DNA of 64,000 nt. It comes from Petrolisthes cinctipes (Eukaryota > Arthropoda > Malacostraca > Decapoda > Porcellanidae). A program made the translations under genes and the position numbers. Positions 9,838 through 23,700 of this stretch are shown one piece after another (the first letter of the stretch is position 1; every line of letters begins with the position of its first letter). Location: NCBI GenBank assembly GCA_033782935.1, contig JAWQEG010000470.1:1550001-1614000 (forward strand). Reading direction: 5' to 3'. Below the pieces are notes generated by a model, which did no database searches, was not told where the DNA came from, and worked only from the letters and a program-made list of their open reading frames with translations.

Positions 9838-12246
9838 GAGGTCCCAGAAGGTATCTGTACATGCCTACTCCGTGTTAGAGTATTTTCAAAATACAGGCCA
9901 AAAACATACTGAAAATCGATCTTTTAGGTGGCCAAAAGTAGATATGTGCATGCATCTTCTGTACCAGTTTATATCTCAAATTCTGGCCCTAAACACCCGA
10001 AAATTCGATATTTTGGGGTCCCAGAAGCGATCTGTACATGCCTACTCCGTGTTAGAGTATTTTCAAAATTCAGGCCCAAAACATGCTGAAAATCGATATT
10101 TTTGGTGCCCAAAGTCAATATGTGCATGTATCTTCTGTACCCGTTTATATCTCAAATTCAGGCTCAAAACACCCGAAAATTCAATATTTTGTGGTACCAG
10201 AAGCAATCTGTACAGTGCTAGAATATTTTCAAAATATAGGCTAAAAACATGCTAAAAATCGATCTTTTAGGTGCCAAAAAGTCGATATCTCAAATTCAGT
10301 CCCAAAACACCCGAAAATTCGATATTTAGGTGTCCCAGAAGCGATCTGTACATGCCTACTCCGTGTTAGAGTATTTTCAAAATACATGCTCAAAACATAC
10401 TGAAAATCGATCTTTTAGGTGCACAAAAGTCGATATGTGCATGCATCTTCAGTACCCGTTTATATCTCAAATTCAGGCTCAAAACACCCGAAAATTCAAT
10501 ATTTTGGGGTCCCAGAAGCAATCTGTACATGCCTACTCCGTGTTAGAGTATTTTCAAAATACAGGCCCAAAACATGCTGAAAATCGATATTTTAGATGCC
10601 CAAAGTCAATATGTGCATGTATCTTCTGTACCCGTTTATATCTCAAATTCAGGCTCAAAACACCCGAAAATTCAATATTTTGGGGTCCCAGAAGCAATCT
10701 GTACATGCCTACACAGTGCTAGAATATTTTCGTGATATAGGCTAAAAACATGCTAAAAATCGACATTTTAGGTGCAAAAAAATCGATATCTCAAATTCAG
10801 TCCCAAAACACCCGAAAATTCGATATTTAGAGGTCCCAGAAGGTATCTGTACATGCCTACAACGTGTTAGAGTATTTTCAAAATTCAGGCCCAAAACATG
10901 CTGAAAATCGATATTTTTGGTGCCCAAAGTCAATATGTGCATGTATCTTCTGTACCCGTTTATATATCAAATTCATGCTCAAAACACCCGAAAATTCAAT
11001 ATTTTGGGGTCCCAGAAGCAATCTGTACATGCCTACTCAGTGCTAGAATATTTTCAAAAATATAGGCTAAAAACATGCTAAAAATCGATCTTTTAGGTGC
11101 CAAAAAGTCGATATCTCAAATTCAGTCCCAAAACACCCGAAAATTCGATATTTAGGGGTCCCAGAAGCGATCTGTACATGCCTACTCCGTGTTAGAGTAT
11201 TTTCAAAATACATGCTCAAAACATACTGAAAATCGATCTTTTAGGTGCACAAAAGTCGATATGTGCATGCATCTTCAGTACCCGTTTATATCTCAAATTC
11301 AGGCTCAAAACACCCGAAAATTCAATATTTTGGGGTCCCAGAAGCAATCTGTACATGCCTACTCAGTGTTAGAGTATTTTCAAAATTCAGGCCCAAAACA
11401 TGCTGAAAATCGATATTTTTGGTGCCCAAAGTCAATATGTGCATGTATCTTCTGTACCCGTTTATATCTCAAATTCAGGCTCAAAACACCCGAAAATTCA
11501 ATATTTTGGGATCCCAGAAGCAATCTGTACATGCCTACTCAGTGCTAGAATATTTTCAAAATATAGGCTAAAAACATGCTAAAAATCGATCTTTTAGGTG
11601 CCAAAAAGTCGATATCTCAAATTCAGTCCCAAAACACCCGAAAATTCGATATTTAGGGGTCCCAGAAGCGATCTGTACATGCCTACTCCGTGTTAGAGTA
11701 TTTTCTAAATACATGCTCAAAACATACTGAAAATCGATCTTTTAGGTGCACAAAAGTCAATATGTGCATGTATCTTCAGTACCCGTTTATATCTCAAATT
11801 CAGGCTCAAAACACCCGAAAATTCAATATTTTGGGGTCCCAGAAGCAATCTGTTCATGCCTACACAGTTCTAAAATATTTTCAAAATATAGGCTAAAAAC
11901 ATGCTAAAAATCGACATTTTAGGTGCCAAAAAATCGATATCTCAAATTCAGTCCCAAAACACCCGAAAATTCGATATTTAGAGGTCCCAGAAGGTATCTG
12001 TACATGCCTACTCCGTGTTAGAGTATTTTCAAAATACAGGCCAAAAACATACTGAAAATCGATCTTTTAGGTGGCCAAAAGTAGATATGTGCATGCATCT
12101 TCTGTACCCGTTTATATCTCAAATTCTGGCCCTAAACACCCGAAAATTCGATATTTTGGGGTCCCAGAAGCGATCTGTACATGCCTACTCCGTGTTAGAG
12201 TATTTTCAAAATTCAGGCCCAAAACATGCTGAAAATCGATATTTTT

Positions 12247-15200
12247 GGTGCCCAAAGTCAATATGTGCATGTATCTTCTGTACCCGTTTATATCTCAAAT
12301 TCAGGCTCAAAACACCCGAAAATTCAATATTTTGGGGTACCAGAAGCAATCTGTACAGTGCTAGAATATTTTGAAAATATAGGCTAAAAACATGCTAAAA
12401 ATCGATCTTTTAGGTGCCAAAAAGTCGATATCTCAAATTCAGTCCCAAAACACCCGAAAATTCGATATTTAGGTGTCCCAGAAGCGATCTGTACATGCCT
12501 ACTCCGTGTTAGAGTATTTTCAAAATACATGCTCAAAACATACTGAAAATCGATCTTTTAGGTGCACAAAAGTCGATATGTGCATGCATCTTCAGTACCC
12601 GTTTATATCTCAAATTCAGGCTCAAAACACCCGAAAATTCAATATTTTGGGGTCCCAGAAGCAATCTGTACATGCCTACTCCGTGTTAGAGTATTTTCAA
12701 AATACAGGCCCAAAACATGCTGAAAATCGATATTTTAGATGCCCAAAGTCAATATGTGCATGTATCTTCTGTACCCGTTTATATCTCAAATTCAGGCTCA
12801 AAACACCCGAAAATTCAATATTTTGGGGTCCCAGAAGCAATCTGTACATGCCTACACAGTGCTAGAATATTTTCATGATATAGGCGAAAAACATGCTAAA
12901 AATCGACATTTTAGGTGCAAAAAAATCGATATCTCAAATTCAGTCCCAAAACACCCGAAAATTCGATATTTAGAGGTCCCAGAAGGTATCTGTACATGCC
13001 TACAACGTGTTAGAGTATTTTCAAAATTCAGGCCCAAAACATGCTGAAAATCGATATTTTTGGTGCCCAAAGTCAATATGTGCATGTATCTTCTGTACCC
13101 GTTTATATATCAAATTCAGGCTCAAAACACCCGAAAATTCAATATTTTGGGGTCCCAGAAGCAATCTGTACATGCCTACTCAGTGCTAGAATATTTTCAA
13201 AATATAGGCTAAAAACATGCTAAAAATCGATCTTTTAGGTGCCAAAAAGTCGATATCTCAAATTCAGTCCCAAAACACCCGAAAATTCGATATTTAGGGG
13301 TCCCAGAAGCGATCTGTACATGCCTACTCCGTGTTAGAGTATTTTCAAAATACATGCTCAAAACATACTGAAAATCGATCTTTTAGGTGCACAAAAGTCG
13401 ATATGTGCATGCATCTTCAGTACCCGTTTATATCTCAAATTCAGGCTCAAAACACCCGAAAATTCAATATTTTGGGGTCCCAGAAGCAATCTGTACATGC
13501 CTACTCAGTGTTAGAGTATTTTCAAAATTCAGGCCCAAAACATGCTGAAAATCGATATTTTTGGTGCCCAAAGTCAATATGTGCATGTATCTTCTGTACC
13601 CGTTTATATCTCAAATTCAGGCTCAAAACTCCCGAAAATTCAATATTTTGGGATCCCAGAAGCAATCTGTACATGCCTACTCAGTGCTAGAATATTTTCA
13701 AAATATAGGCTAAAAACATGCTAAAAATCGATCTTTTAGGTGCCAAAAAGTCGATATCTCAAATTCAGTCCCAAAACACCCGAAAATTCGATATTTAGGG
13801 GTCCCAGAAGCGATCTGTACATGCCTACTCCGTGTTAGAGTATTTTCAAAATACATGCTCAAAACATACTGAAAATCGATCTTTTAGGTGCACAAAAGTC
13901 AATATGTGCATGTATCTTCAGTACCCGTTTATATCTCAAATTCAGGCTCAAAACACCCGAAAATTCAATATTTTGGGGTACCAGAAGCAATCTGTACATG
14001 CCTACACAGTTCTAGAATATTTTCAAAATATAGGCTAAAAACATGCTAAAAATCGACATTTTAGGTGCCAAAAAATCGATATCTCAAATTCAGTCCCAAA
14101 ACACCCGAAAATTCGATATTTAGAGGTCCCAGAAGGTATCTGTACATGCCTACTCCGTGTTAGAGTATTTTCAAAATACAGGCCAAAAACATACTGAAAA
14201 TCGATCTTTTAGGTGGCCAAAAGTAGATATGTGCATGCATCTTCTGTACCCGTTTATATCTCAAATTCTGGCCCTAAACACCCGAAAATTCGATATTTTG
14301 GGGTCCCAGAAGCGATCTGTACATGCCTACTCCGTGTTAGAGTATTTTCAAAATTCAGGCCCAAAACATGCTGAAAAACGATATTTTTGGTGCCCAAAGT
14401 CAATATGTGCATGTATCTTCTGTACCCGTTTATATCTCAAATTCAGGCTCAAAACACCCGAAAATTCAATATTTTGGGGTACCAGAAGCAATCTGTACAG
14501 TGCTAGAATATTTTCAAAATATAGGCTAAAAACATGCTAAAAATCGATCTTTTAGGTGCCAAAAAGTCGATATCTCAAATTCAGTCCCAAAACACCCGAA
14601 AATTCGATATTTAGGTGTCCCAGAAGCGATCTGTACATGCCTACTCCGTGTTAGAGTATTTTCAAAATACATGCTCAAAACATACTGAAAATCGATCTTT
14701 TAGGTGCACAAAAGTAGATATGTGCATGCATCTTCAGTACCCGTTTATATCTCAAATTCAGGCTCAAAACACCCGAAAATTCAATATTTTGGGGTCCCAG
14801 AAGCAATCTGTACATGCCTACTCCGTGTTAGAGTATTTTCAAAATACAGGCCCAAAACATGCTGAAAATCGATATTTTAGATGCCCAAAGTCAATATGTG
14901 CATGTATCTTCTGTACCCGTTTATATCTCAAATTCAGGCTCAAAACACCCGAAAATTCAATATTTTGGGGTCCCAGAAGCAATCTGTACATGCCTACACA
15001 GTGCTAGAATATTTTCATGATATAGGCGAAAAACATGCTAAAAATCGACATTTTAGGTGCAAAAAAATCGATATCTCAAATTCAGTCCCAAAACACCCGA
15101 AAATTCGATATTTAGAGGTCCCAGAAGGTATCTGTACATGCCTACAACGTGTTAGAGTATTTTCAAAATTCAGGCCCAAAACATGCTGAAAATCGATATT

Positions 15201-15670
15201 TTTGGTGCCCAAAGTCAATATGTGCATGTATCTTCTGTACCCGTTTATATATCAAATTCAGGCTCAAAACACCCGAAAATTCAATATTTTGGGGTCCCAG
15301 AAGCAATCTGTACATGCCTACACAGTGCTAGAATATTTTCAAAATATAGGCTAAAAACATGCTAAAAATCGATCTTTTAGGTGCCAAAAAGTCGATATCT
15401 CAAATTCAGTCCCAAAACACCTGAAAATTCGATATTTAGGGGTCCCAGAAGCGATCTGTACATGCCTACTCCGTGTTAGAGTATTTTCAAAATACATGCT
15501 CAAAACATACTGAAAATCGATCTTTTAGGTGCACAAAAGTCGATATGTGCATGCATCTTCAGTACCCGTTTATATCTCAAATTCAGGCTCAAAACACCCG
15601 AAAATTCAATATTTTGGGGTCCCAGAAGCAATCTGTACATGCCTACTCAGTGTTAGAGTATTTTCAAAAT
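12247..15670. repeat. 3.4-kb duplicated segment, copy 1 (offset 24,838)
   Basis: This matches 37085-40508 at a constant offset of 24,838 bp. Shared rare variants are CAAAACTCCCG near 13625, GGGGTACC near 13976, GAAAAACGATA near 14374, AAAGTAGATATG near 14712 in a C2 monomer, and ACACCTGAAAA near 15420. The match ends where 15671 is A and 40509 is T, at a switch from A2 to A1. Confidence 0.9.
12334..12471 (+). repeat. Representative ss monomer, 138 bp
   Basis: This is an S monomer that has lost a further 10 bp. Ordinary S reads CTGTACATGCCTACACAGTG, while this class reads CTGTACAGTG, so one ACA of a direct pair is kept. Many copies in the 7-40 kb zone also read GGGGTACC in place of GGGGTCCC. 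The form shortens the trimer from 501 to 491 bp. Members occur from about 7.2 kb to 63.6 kb, so the deletion arose once or spread by exchange. This copy also has TTTTGAAAATAT instead of TTTTCAAAATAT. Confidence 0.92.
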
Positions 15671-17765
15671 ACAGGCCCAAAACATGCTGAAAATCGATAT
15701 TTTAGATGCCCAAAGTCAATATGTGCATGTATCTTCTGTACCCGTTTATATCTCAAATTCAGTCTCAAAACACCCGAAAATTCAATATTTTGGGGTCCCA
15801 GAAGATATCTGTACATGCCTACACATTGCTAGAATATTTTCAAAATATAGGCTAAAAACATGCTAAAAATCGACATTTTAGGTGCCAAAAAATCGATATC
15901 TCAAATTCAGTCCCAAAACACCCGAAAATTCGATATTTAGAGGTCCCAGAAGGTATCTGTACATGCCTACTCCGTGTTAGAGTATTTTCAAAATACAGGC
16001 CAAAAACATACTGAAAATCGATCTTTTAGGTGCCCAAAAGTCGATATGTGCATGCATCTTCTGTACCCGTTTATATCTCAAATTCTGGCCCTAAACACCC
16101 GAAAATTCGATATTTTGGGGTCCCAGAAGCGATCTGTACATGCCTACTCCGTGTTAGAGTATTTTCAAAATTCAGGCCCAAAACATGCTGAAAATCGATA
16201 TTTTTGGTGCCCAAAGTCAATATGTGCATGTATCTTCTGTACCCGTTTATATCTCAAATTCAGGCTCAAAACACCCGAAAATTCAATATTTTGGGGTCCC
16301 AGAAGCAATCTGTACATGCCTACTCAGTGCTAGAATATTTTCAAAATATAGGCTAAAAACATGCTAAAAATCGATCTTTTAGGTGCCAAAAAGTCGATAT
16401 CTCAAATTCAGTCCCAAAACACCCGAAAATTCGATATTTAGGGGTCCCAGAAGCGATCTGTACATGTCTACTCCGTGTTAGAGTATTTTCAAAATACAGG
16501 CCCAAAACATGCTGAAAATCGATATTTTAGATGCCCAAAGTCAATATGTGCATGTATCTTCTGTACCCGTTTATATCTCAAATTCATTCTCAAAACACCC
16601 GAAAATTCAATATTTTGGGGTCCCAGAAGCAATCTGTACATGCCTACACAGTGCTAGAATATTTTCAAAATATAGGCTAAAAACATGCTAAAAATCGACA
16701 TTTTAGGTGCCAAAAAATCGATATCTCAAATTCAGTCCCAAAACACCCGAAAATTCGATATTTAGAGGTCCCAGAAGGTATCTGTACATGCCTACTCCGT
16801 GTTAGAGTATTTTCAAAATACAGGCCAAAAACATACTGAAAATCGATCTTTTAGGTGCCCAAAAGTCGATATGTGCATGCATCTTCTGTACCCGTTTATA
16901 TCTCAAATTCTGGCCCTAAACACCCGAAAATTCGATATTTTGGGGTCCCAGAAGCGATCTGTACATGCCTACTCCTTGTTAGAGTATTTTCAAAATTCAG
17001 GCCCAAAACATGCTGAAAATCGATATTTTTGGTGCCCAAAGTCAATATGTGCATGTATCTTCTGTACCCGTTTATATCTCAAATTCAGGCTCAAAACACC
17101 CGAAAATTCAATATTTTGGGGTCCCAGAAGCAATCTGTACATGCCTACTCAGTGCTAGAATATTTTCAAAATATAGGCTAAAAACATGCTAAAAATCGAT
17201 CTTTTAGGTGCCAAAAAGTCGATATCTCAAATTCAGTCCCAAAACACCCGAAAATTCGATATTTAGGGTCCCAGAAGCGATCTGTACATGTCTACTCCGT
17301 GTTAGAGTATTTTCAAAATACATGCTAAAAACATACTGAAAATCGATCTTTTAGGTGCACAAAAGTCGATATGTGCATGCATCTTCAGTACCCGTTTATA
17401 TCTCAAATTCAGGCTCAAAACACCCGAAAATTCAATATTTTGGGGTCCCAGAAGCAATCTGTACATGCCTACTCAGTGTTAGAGTATTTTCAAAATACAG
17501 GCCCAAAACATGCTGAAAATCGATATTTTAGATGCCCAAAGTCAATATGTGCATGTATCTTCTGTACCCGTTTATATCTCAAATTCAGGTTCAAAACACC
17601 CGAAAATTCAATATTTTGGGGTCCCAGAAGCAATCTGTACATGCCTACACAGTGCTAGAATATTTTCAAAATATAGGCTAAAAACATGCTAAAAATCGAC
17701 ATTTTAGGTGCCAAAAAATTGATATCTCAAATTCAGTCCCAAAACTCCCGAAAATTCGATATTTA
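15439..17765. repeat. Trimer zone 2: C-A-S units and one A-S dimer
   Basis: Units start at 15439, 15940, 16441, 16765 and 17265. They are C2-A2-S1, C1-A1-S2, A2-S1 (324 bp), C1-A1-S2 (500 bp, one G short in ATTTAGGGTCCC) and C2-A2-S1. The unit at 16441 begins with a C2-like start and then continues as A2, so it has lost most of a C monomer. This zone lies just before the second copy of the large duplication. Confidence 0.88.
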
Positions 17766-20700
17766 GAGGTCCCAGAAGGTATCTGTCCATGCCTACTCCG
17801 TGTTAGAGTATTTTCAAAATACAGGCCAAAAACATACTGTAAATCGATCTTTTAGGTGCACAAAAGTCGATATGTGCATGCATCTTCTGTACCCGTTTAT
17901 ATCTCAAATTCTGGCCCTAAACACCCGAAAATTCGATATTTTGGGGTCCCAGAAGCGATCTGTACATGCCTACTCCGTGTTAGAGTATTTTCAAAATTCA
18001 GGCCCAAAACATGCTGAAAATCGATATTTTTGGTGCCCAAAGTCAATATGTGCATGTATCTTCTGTACCCGTTTATATCTCAAATTCAGGCTCAAAACAC
18101 CCGAAAATTCAATATTTTGGGGTCCCAGAAGCAATCTGTACATGCCTACTCAGTGCTAGAATATTTTCAAAATTTAGGCTAAAAACATGCTAAAAATCGA
18201 CATTTTAGGTGCCAAAAAATCGATATCTCAAATTCAGTCCCAAAACACCCGAAAATTCGATATTTAGAGGTCCCAGAAGGTATCTGTACATGCCTACTCC
18301 GTGTTAGAGTATTTTCAAAATACAGGCCAAAAACATACTGAAAATCGATCTTTTAGGTGCCCAAAAGTCGATATGTGCATGCATCTTCTGTACCCGTTTA
18401 TATCTCAAATTCTGGCCCTAAACACCCGAAAATTCGATATTTTGGGGTCCCAGAAGCGATCTGTACATGCCTACTCCGTGTTAGAGTATTTTCAAAATTC
18501 AGGCCCAAAACATGCTGAAAATCGATATTTTTGGTGCCCAAAGTCAATATGTGCATGTATCTTCTGTACCCGTTTATATCTCAAATTCAGGCTCAACACA
18601 CCCGAAAATTCAATATTTTGGGGTCCCAGAAGCAATCTGTACATGCCTACTCAGTGCTAGAATATTTTCAAAATATAGGCTAAAAACATGCTAAAAATCG
18701 ATCTTTTAGGTGCCAAAAAGTCGATATCTCAAATTGAGTCCCAAAACACCCGAAAATTCGATATTTAGGGGTCCCAGAAGCGATCTGTACATGCCTACTC
18801 CGTGTTAGAGTATTTTTAAAATACATGCTCAAAACATACTGAAAATCGATCTTTTAGGTGCACAAAAGTCGATATGTGCATGCATCTTCAGTACCCGTTT
18901 ATATCTCAAATTCTGGCTCAAAACACCCGAAAATTCAATATTTTGGGGTCCCAGAAGCAATCTGTACATGCCTACTCAGTGTTAGAGTATTTTCAAAATA
19001 CAGGCCCAAAACATGCTGAAAATCGATATTTTAGATGCCCAAAGTCAATATGTGCATGTATCTTCTGTACCCGTTTATATCTCAAATTCAGGCTCAAAAC
19101 ACCCGAAAATTCAATATTTTGGGGTCCCAGAAGCAATCTGTACATGCCTACTCAGTGCTAGAGTATTTTCAAAATACAGGCACAAAACATGCTAAAAATC
19201 GATCTTTTAGATGCCCAAAGTCAATATGTGCATGTATCTTCTGTACCCGTTTATATCTCAAATTCAGGTTCAAAACACCCGAAAATTCAATATTTTGGGG
19301 TCCCAGAAGCAATCTGTACATGCCTAAACAGTGCTAGAATATTTTCAAAATATAGGCTAAAAACATGCTAAAAATCGACATTTTAGGTGCCAAAAAATCG
19401 ATATCTCAAATTCAGTCCCAAAACTCCCGAAAATTCGATATTTAGAGGTCCCAGAAGGTATCTGTACATGCCTACTCCGTGTTAGAGTATTTTCAAAATA
19501 CAGGCCAAAAACATACTGAAAATCGATCTTTTAGGTGCCCAAAAGTCGATATGTGCATGCATCTTCTGTACCCGTTTATATCTCAAATTCTGGCCCTAAA
19601 CACCCGAAAATTCGATATTTTGGGGTCCCAGAAGCGATCTGTACATGCCTACTCCGTGTTAGAGTATTTTCAAAATTCAGGCCCAAAACATGCTGAAAAT
19701 CGATATTTTTGGTGCCCAAAGTCAATATGTGCATGTATCTTCTGTACCCGTTTATATCTCAAATTCAGGCTCAAAACACCCGAAAATTCAATATTTTGGG
19801 GTCCCAGAAGCAATCTGTACATGCCTACTCAGTGCTAGAATATTTTCAAAATATAGGCTAAAAACATGCTAAAAATCGATCTTTTAGGTGCCAAAAAGTC
19901 GATATCTCAAATTCAGTCCCAAAACACCCGAAAATTCGATATTTAGGGGTCCCAGAAGCGATCTGTACATGCCTACTCCGTGTTAGAGTATTTTTAAAAT
20001 ACATGCTCAAAACATACTGAAAATCGATCTTTTAGGTGCACAAAAGTCGATATGTGCATGCATCTTCAGTACCCGTTTATATCTCAAATTCAGGCTCAAA
20101 ACACCCGAAAATTCAATATTTTGGGGTCCCAGAAGCAATCTGTACATGCCTACTCAGTGTTAGAGTATTTTCAAAATACAGGCCCAAAACATGCTGAAAA
20201 TCGATATTTTAGATGCCCAAAGTCAATATGTGCATGTATCTTCTGTACCCGTTTATATCTCAAATTCAGGCTCAAAACACCCGAAAATTCAATATTTTGG
20301 GGTCCCAGAAGCAATCTGTACATGCCTACACAGTGCTAGAATATTTTCAAAATATAGGCTAAAAACATGCTAAAAATCGACATTTTAGGTGCCAAAAAAT
20401 CGATATCTCAAATTCAGTCCCAAAACACCCGCAAATTCGATATTTAGTGGTCCCAGAAGGTATCTGTACATGCCTACTCCGTGTTAGAGTATTTTCAAAA
20501 TACAGGCCAAAAACATAATGAAAATCGATCTTTTAGGTGGCCAAAAGTCGATATGTGCATGAATCTCCTGTACCCGTTTATATCTCAAATTCTGGCCCTA
20601 AACACCCGAAAATTCGATATTTTGGGGTCCTAGAAGCGATCTGTACATGCCTACTCCGTGTTAGAGTATTTTCAAAATTCAGGCCCAAAACATGCTGAAA

Positions 20701-23700
20701 ATCGATATTTTTGGTGCCCAAAGTCAATATGTGCATGTATCTTCTGTACCCGTTTATATCTCAAATTCAGGCTCAAAACACCCGAAAATTCAATATTTTG
20801 GGGTCCCAGAAGCAATCTGTACATGCCTACTCAGTGCTAGAGTATTTTCAAAATACAGGCCCAAAACATGCTAAAAATCGATCATTTAGATGCCCAAAGT
20901 CAAAATGTGCATGTATCTTCTGTACCCGTTTATATCTCAAATTCAGGCTCAAAACACCCGAAAATTCAATATTTTGGGGTCCCAGAAGCAATCTGTACAT
21001 GCCTACACAGTGCTAGAATATTTTCAAAATATAGGCTAAAAACATGCTAAAAATCGACATTTTAGGTGCCAAAAAATCGATATCTCAAATTCAGTCCCAA
21101 AACACCCGCAAATTCGATATTTAGTGGTCCCAGAAGGTATCTGTACATGCCTACTCCGTGTTAGAGTATTTTCAAAATACAGGCCAAAAACATACTGAAA
21201 ATCGATCTTTTAGGTGGCCAAAAGTCGATATGTGCATGCATCTCCTGTACCCGTTTATATCTCAAATTCTGGCCCTAAACACCCGAAAATTCGATATTTT
21301 GGGGTCCTAGAAGCGATCTGTACATGCCTACTCCGTGTTAGAGTATTTTCAAAATTCAGGCCCAAAACATGCTGAAAATCGATATTTTTGGTGCCCAAAG
21401 TCAATATGTGCATGTATCTTCTGTACCCGTTTATATCTCAAATTCAGGCTCAAAACACCCGAAAATTCAATATTTTGGGGTCCCAGAAGCAATCTGTACA
21501 TGCCTACTCAGTGCTAGAGTATTTTCAAAATACAGGCCCAAAACATGCTAAAAATCGATCTTTTAGATGCCCAAAGTCAATATGTGCATGTATCATCTGT
21601 ACCCGTTTATATCTCAAATTCAGGCTCAAAACACCCGAAAATTCAATATTTTGGGGTCCCAGAAGCAATCTGTACATGCCTACACAGTGCTAGAATATTT
21701 TCAAAATATAGGCTAAAAACATGCTAAAAATCGACATTTTAGGTGCCAAAAAATCGATATCTCAAATTCAGTCCCAAAACACCCGAAAACTCGATATTTA
21801 GAGGTCCCAGAAGCGATCTGTACATGCCTACTCCGTGTTAGAGTATTTTCAAAATACAGGCCAAAAACATACTGAAAATCGATCTTTTAGGTGCCCAAAA
21901 GTCGATATGTGCATGCATCTTCTGTACCCGTTTATACCTCAAATTCTGGCCCTAAACACCCGAAAATTCGATATTTTGGGGTCCCAGAAGCGATCTGTAC
22001 ATGCCTACTCCGTGTTAGAGTATTTTCAAAATTCAGGCCCAAAACATGCTGAAAATCGATATTTTTGGTGCCCAAAGTCAATATGTGCATGTATCTTCTG
22101 TACCCGTTTATATCTCAAATTCAGGCTCAAAACACCCGAAAATTCAATATTTTGGGGTCCCAGAAGCAATCTGTACATGCCTACACAGTGCTAGAATATT
22201 TTCAAAATATAGGCTAAAAACATGCTAAAAATCGACATTTTAGGTGCCAAAAAATCGATATCTCAAATTCAGTCCCAAAACACCCGAAAATTCGATATTT
22301 AGAGGTCCCAGAAGGTATCTGTACATGCCTACTCCGTGTTAGAGTATTTTCAAAATACAGGCCAAAAACATACTGAAAATCGATCTTTTAGGTGCCCAAA
22401 AGTCGATATGTGCATGCATCTTCTGTACCCGTTTATATCTCAAATTCTGGCCCTAAACACCCGAAAATTCAATATTTTTGGGTCCCAGAAGCGATCTGTA
22501 CATGCCTACTCCGTGTTAGAGTATTTTCAAAATTCAGGCCCAAAACATGCTGAAAATCGATATTTTTGGTGCCCAAAGTCAATATGTGCATGTATCTTCT
22601 GTACCCGTTTATATCTCAAATTCAGGCTCAAAACACCCGAAAATTCAATATTTTGGGGTCCCAAAAGCAATCTGTACATAGGCACTCAGTGCTAGAATAT
22701 TTTCAAAATATAGGCTAAAAACATGCTAAAAATCGATCTTTTAGGTGCCAAAAAATCGATATCTCAAATTCAGTCCCAAAACACCCGAAAATTCGATATT
22801 TAGGGGTCCCAGTAGCGATCTGTACATGCCTACTCCGTGTTAGAGTATTTTCAAAATACATGCTCAAAACATACTGAAAATCGATCTTTTAGGTGCACAA
22901 AAGTCGATATGTGCATGCATCTTCAGTACCCGTTTATATCTCAAATTCAGGCTCAAAACACCCGAAAATTCAATATTTTGGGGTCCCAGAAGCAATCTGT
23001 ACATGCCTACTCAGTGTTAGAGTATTTTCAAAATACAGGCCCAAAACATGCTGATAATCGATATTTTAGATGCCCAAAGTCAATATGTGCATGTATCTTC
23101 TGTACCCGTTTATATCTCAAATTCAGGCTCAAAACACCCGAAAATTCAATATTTTGGGGTCCCAGAAGCAATCTGTACATGCCTACACAGTGCTAGAATA
23201 TTTTCAAAATATAGGCTAAAAACATGCTACAAAATCGACATTTTAGGTGCCAAAAAATCGATATCTCAAATTCAGTCCCAAAACACCCGAAAATTCGATA
23301 TTTAGAGGTCCCAGAAGGTATCTGTACATGCCTACTCCTTGTTAGAGTATTTTCAACATACAGGCCAAAAACATACTGAAAATCGATCTTTTAGGTGCCC
23401 AAAAGTCGATATGTGCATGCATCTTCTGTACCCGTTTATATCTCAAATTCTGGCCCTAAACACCCGAAAATTCGATATTTTGGGGTCCCAGAAGTGATCT
23501 GTACATGCCTACTCCGTGTTAGAGTATTTTCAAAATTCAGGCCCAAAACATGCTGAAAATCGATATTTTTGGTGCCCAAAGTCAATATGTGCATGTATCT
23601 TCTGTACCCGTTTATATATCAAATTCAGGCTCAAAACACCCGAAAATTCAATATTTTGGGGTCCCAGAAGCAATCTGTACATGCCTACTCAGTGCTAGAA

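Larger units (their letters stand above)
1..10490. repeat. Segmental duplication, copy 1 (partner 17,762 bp downstream)
   Basis: This stretch matches 17763-28252 with a constant offset of 17,762 bp and no indel that I can see. By eye I find about 19-20 base differences, near 0.2%. Rare variants are shared, such as CTGTCCATG near 21, ATTGAGTCCC near 973, CTAAACAGTG near 1562, CATAATG near 2752 and CATAGGCAC near 4914. The left end lies beyond the window. The match weakens between about 10,193 and 10,498. Confidence 0.9.
6870..15438. repeat. 13-monomer HOR zone, 2,142-bp period
   Basis: The order is C1-A1-ss, C2-A2-S3, A1-S2, C2-A1-S2, C2-S1, which sums to 491+501+324+501+325 = 2142 bp. Repeats start at 6870, 9838, 11981 and 14123; the last one is cut short at 15439. 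At 9012-9837 an extra C-A-S plus C-S pair (826 bp) is inserted, so the spacing from the first to the second copy is 2968 bp. One extra A near 11057 makes one copy 2143 bp. The C2-S1 dimer often carries TTTTCTAAATACATG. Confidence 0.9.
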
